A stretch of DNA of 25,959 bases, taken from IMG/VR virus record IMGVR_UViG_3300027963_000295, positions 1 through 25,959 of that record. One strand, given 5' to 3'. Source of the stretch: a virus. A program made the translations under genes and the position numbers. Shown piece by piece: positions 24,301 to 25,959 of this stretch (within the stretch, counting starts at the first letter, position 1; every line of letters starts with the position of its first letter). Below the pieces are notes generated by a model. The model ran no database searches. It was not told where the DNA came from and saw only the letters and a program-made list of their open reading frames with translations.

Positions 24301-24826
24301 CTAATGGATAAACAACATCACCATTTAGCAAACCTCCGGTTGAACCCGGTCCGGCATTCCAAGATAGTCTAATGTTATCGTACGTAAAGTTGTGACCAAG
24401 ATCATTTAGATTTATTTCACTCATGTTCTTTGGAGCAACTATAGAAGCAAATGTAGAAGTCTCGCCCATGAATATAATCTCGTATTCCACTTTAGATCTT
24501 TCACCGTTAGTGTAGATAGCAGTTAACCTAATGTTACCCCCAACGAAGTAAGAGTTATTAATATTTATATAGGCATCAGCTTTCTGAGTTGCATCAAAAT
24601 CAGTGCTGTTAACATTAAACACAGCTTTGAAGTACTGACCGTTACCGCTATTAGCAGGAACACGAAATGTTCTAGTAAAATTAGAAGTTGTTGCTGTGGG
24701 TTCTTCTATCGACTGTATGGATTTATTGAACTTAATTGGTTCATCATCATACATATCGATTTCTCGATAAGATGAATATCCAGTAGTTCCATCCTGTATC
24801 TGTGCGTATAGCGATATAGCGTCCAT
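21386..24826 (-). CDS. Large tail tip / baseplate protein with cysteine-rich repeats
   Basis: 1146 residues. The N-terminal part (IKFNKSIQSIEEPTATTSNF, then TRTFRVPANSGN) resembles tail hub or baseplate proteins of Bacteroidota phages that begin with a seat for the tail tube; residues to about 760 are beta-rich. Residues 770-1024 hold all 18 cysteines of the protein. Two repeats of about 70 residues (776-843 and 859-927) align with identical spacing between their two YG motifs and the YY pair, and a more degenerate third follows. The last 120 residues form another beta domain. The A of the start codon is also the last base of the preceding stop (TAATG). It is the probable tail-tip structural protein, possibly carrying receptor-binding surfaces. 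Confidence 0.82.
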   Translation of the reverse strand: MDAISLYAQIQDGTTGYSSYREIDMYDDEPIKFNKSIQSIEEPTATTSNFTRTFRVPANSGNGQYFKAVFNVNSTDFDATQKADAYININNSYFVGGNIRLTAIYTNGERSKVEYEIIFMGETSTFASIVAPKNMSEINLNDLGHNFTYDNIRLSWNAGPGSTGGLLNGDVVYPLAEWGYTYGDDDQPQQSTLSVYTGTTGGSMKGFTNSAYPLALSQFKPIVRAKRIWDAIFDDAGYTYESQFLDSMFFKNLYMVSTDVATSSAELVSKPLAIVGIPNSGPNTLPFSQFTKIVASNESLDTTNSYNPVTSTYTVPFTGYYSIKSRLQMTFAPGASPGNYKTFSYAMNKNGVQIVSRTGYLESLGNFTDTRYATSQYPIPGFSPVYDFDFSGNYTQGDTLEFYVYVSIFQFTFLMFQTGSITFTGPEVVIPQGLMPTQYKQIDFIKGINDRFKLMWQPDKENVKNFKIEPWVDWIKQGEQLDWTDKLNEELDVTVKPLFYTQPRRVIFKDSEEADVFNFSFQQQNKQVFGQLNQDSNIELITGDRIITSIFAPVPLAPIAGTGGFLIPHFAKDTETQRQPMQVKPRLVFYNGIQQVPPGLNWYLRNSPGTTGASVQQTSYPLISQFNIYPFDQASYDLNWTNNPQFWNPLNNIYPAAGGSGATGFAGRTTNTTYVKYWEAWFDSTYSPYSRIMEATFALDSSDVYNINFNDIVMVKDSWWTVTKITDYVLGTKQNVKVELVRLGNIGVSIGATGPTTITGTVLSEFTNICFGLTQCDAYCCRGINKFTVYGNNKRMYDSQFIYGNPSGSIPASAGWYYDGNYTMQVNEFGVLIAIGTGSGCACVGTLYAISVCASDTFCTACCCVSYSQTIYGDQPTLAACTVLYGNNTGTTTLIPNRYYKNASAQCRVGANGTTITSFGNCTGCNCGYNPNQDVLARSASVDSGAGIIYGTAAGACSNTGDQSYETFYISDPAFVDSSTFYYDVNSEVPIGSKGQAGATGFVSDGEFVKYYVGATASGSTLNCADLTPIDRTNTINFQAVSDTHANLTATFRYYTLPDPRTYLHIDQQVYTGIDWVETHAIDYNPNNFIAVDLVVDAEVTLVYQYSQRGIVTDFQKIPISPGKVYLLQGLTPVENYDITVSFSFS
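21755..22519 (-). repeat. Cysteine-rich repeat region inside the large tail protein
   Basis: Repeat 1 spans about 22298-22501 and repeat 2 about 22046-22252. Both read C-(xx/xxx)-C-C, then YG, 13 residues, YGN, 14 residues from Tyr to YY, then a terminal C-x-C (24 or 26 residues on). A third, weaker unit lies at about 21755-22045. Outside this region the protein has no cysteine. Confidence 0.75.
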
Positions 24827-25959
24827 TAATAGTTTTGTTTAGGTTGTGTCTTAGTAATCTTACAAACAAATGTGCCTTGAACCATCTTAACTTGTTGAAC
24901 ATTTTTATAAGTGTAATCTGCTTTCTCAACGATAACTGTGTACGGGTTAACCTCGTCACCTATGTAAGCCCATACCGAAGGTGACTCGGGAATAGCTCCT
25001 AAGAAATCTACGTACTCTTGGGTTAACCAATCTGACTGAATAGTGAATGTTCTAGTAACAACCTTATTGAATGACTTAGCTCCACCTCTCATCCAGTTCG
25101 GCGAGGTGTTAGCACTACTATCAGTCACAACAGGTTCTGAAGAATTCCAATTAAGTGGATTCTGACTATAAGTTTGCTCAGTAGAATTAGATGTTAGCTC
25201 ATAGAACATATTGAAGTTATAGTAGTCTCTGCCACCTAGATCGTTAAGCCAACTTAACCTAACTACCGGATAAAGGGTTTGGCAATTAGTATCGATGGTA
25301 AAGGTTACTAACTCAGAGGCTATTGTCTGTGGTGTAGTAGAAGCAGTTGATGTAGTCTTTGTATAAGCTTGTATTGTGTAATAAGTGATATTAGGATTGG
25401 TTATAACTAAATCCTTAGGTCCGCATGCGAACGTGAGCATAGCATAATAATAATTATTCCATTGAGCTCCTGTGTAGGTTGGAACTGACATAGGTCCACC
25501 GCCATTTTGAATTAAGTTCTGATAAGTTGTAGTTTGTATTAAACCTCCAGTAGCTCCATAGGCATTATAAACCATACACTGAACTGGTCTGCCCCAAGTT
25601 CCTGGTGTGAATCTATAGTTCCAGTTTATAAATGAAAGCGTGTGATGATCTGCAGATCCCACTGTGATGTCGTTGCTATCTCGCTTAAGAAACTTACCAC
25701 CAGGTAATGCTAGGTCAGCTGTACCAGTCGGACCCATCATATAAGATTGATAGAATCCATAGGTGGTTTCATCAGCCATTGAAGCAACTGCTTCTTCCCA
25801 AGGTAGTGCACCAGGCAAAACAGATACTGGAAAACCAGTCTGTTCTAGACTTCCCATAAAATAAGCTGGTGCTCCAGTACTTCCCAGACCATTAAAGGTT
25901 GTGAGAGAGGATCCGGTTCCACCGATATATTCTTCACCCACCTTTATAAATACTGCGGG
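24826..25959 (-). CDS. Dit-like minor tail protein, C-terminal part (5' end at 459)
   Basis: This piece covers residues 99-475 of the gene that starts at 459. A GTG at 25941 is not the start: the frame continues upstream to the edge and matches the left copy (AVFIKVGEEYIGGTG). The C-terminal half contains PVVRLSWLNDLGGRDYYNFN followed by WLTQEYVDFLGAIPESPSVW and YTVIVEKADYTYK, the pattern of distal-tail-like proteins in Bacteroidota phages, where a tail ring joins tube and tip. Two cysteines occur near the middle. The last base overlaps the following gene's start codon. Function is inferred from pattern and from its place between the chaperone candidate and the large tail protein. Confidence 0.85.
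   Translation of the reverse strand, partial: PAVFIKVGEEYIGGTGSSLTTFNGLGSTGAPAYFMGSLEQTGFPVSVLPGALPWEEAVASMADETTYGFYQSYMMGPTGTADLALPGGKFLKRDSNDITVGSADHHTLSFINWNYRFTPGTWGRPVQCMVYNAYGATGGLIQTTTYQNLIQNGGGPMSVPTYTGAQWNNYYYAMLTFACGPKDLVITNPNITYYTIQAYTKTTSTASTTPQTIASELVTFTIDTNCQTLYPVVRLSWLNDLGGRDYYNFNMFYELTSNSTEQTYSQNPLNWNSSEPVVTDSSANTSPNWMRGGAKSFNKVVTRTFTIQSDWLTQEYVDFLGAIPESPSVWAYIGDEVNPYTVIVEKADYTYKNVQQVKMVQGTFVCKITKTQPKQNY
25795..25959. repeat. Right copy of terminal overlap (circular join)
   Basis: Repeats positions 1-165. The four differences (25921, 25930, 25954, 25957) all fall on third codon positions of the tail gene and leave the protein unchanged, so they look like natural strain variation rather than read errors. 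Confidence 0.93.

Noticed and set aside
25939-25941. GTG start at 25941 for the Dit-like gene
   Set aside because: The frame continues to the contig edge, and the left copy shows the true ATG at 459 after joining the ends.
1-25959. tRNA genes, insertion sequences, retroelement (DGR) or toxin-antitoxin genes
   Set aside because: No cloverleaf, transposase, reverse transcriptase or TA-type pair could be recognised on either strand.

Overview
The window looks like one complete, circularly permuted genome of a small tailed phage (about 25.8 kb of unique sequence, AT-rich) that probably infects a bacterium of the phylum Bacteroidota. Bases 1-165 recur at 25795-25959 with only four differences. 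A 475-codon tail gene runs off the left end and continues in frame at the right end, so the ends join. The Bacteroidota assignment is inferred from the protein families (major capsid, tail tube, portal, XkdF-like protease, DUF5681 protein and fibre domains of types I associate with Bacteroidota phages), from A-rich leaders with no clear Shine-Dalgarno sites, and from one promoter candidate resembling TTTG-N19-TAnnTTTG. No tail sheath gene is recognisable and there is a long tape measure, so a siphovirus-like, non-contractile tail is most likely.

Every gene I can support is on the minus strand, so the map reads from high to low coordinates and around the join. A terminator (7524-7550) followed at once by a promoter candidate gives a natural starting point. 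The first block (7468 to 4228) holds an HNH/AP2 endonuclease, a DUF1376-like replication protein, small unknown proteins, a winged-helix protein, a sigma-like regulator and a run of overlapping small genes including a membrane protein. Packaging follows (DUF5681 protein, a small basic protein, TerL). Next come a tail-terminator-like protein, an HK97 gp10-like protein and a chaperone candidate. The tail genes then cross the join: a Dit-like protein, a 1146-residue tail protein with a cysteine-rich repeat region, and the tape measure protein.

The head block comes only after the tail: an XkdF-like head protein, a scaffold and the major capsid protein, then the tail tube protein. Behind a strong terminator (14741-14770) follow a virion protein, a 1260-residue collagen-like fibre, a small protein, the portal, a head-tail connector, a 43-residue ORF and a degenerate HNH-like protein. 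The circle closes at the terminator at 7524-7550.

The most unusual item is the XkdF-like protein (16964-18610). Its protease-like module shares one chain with a zinc ribbon, a HAD-type phosphatase module with its catalytic signature, and a Tudor-like module. No integrase, repressor, DNA polymerase, tRNA or endolysin could be recognised.
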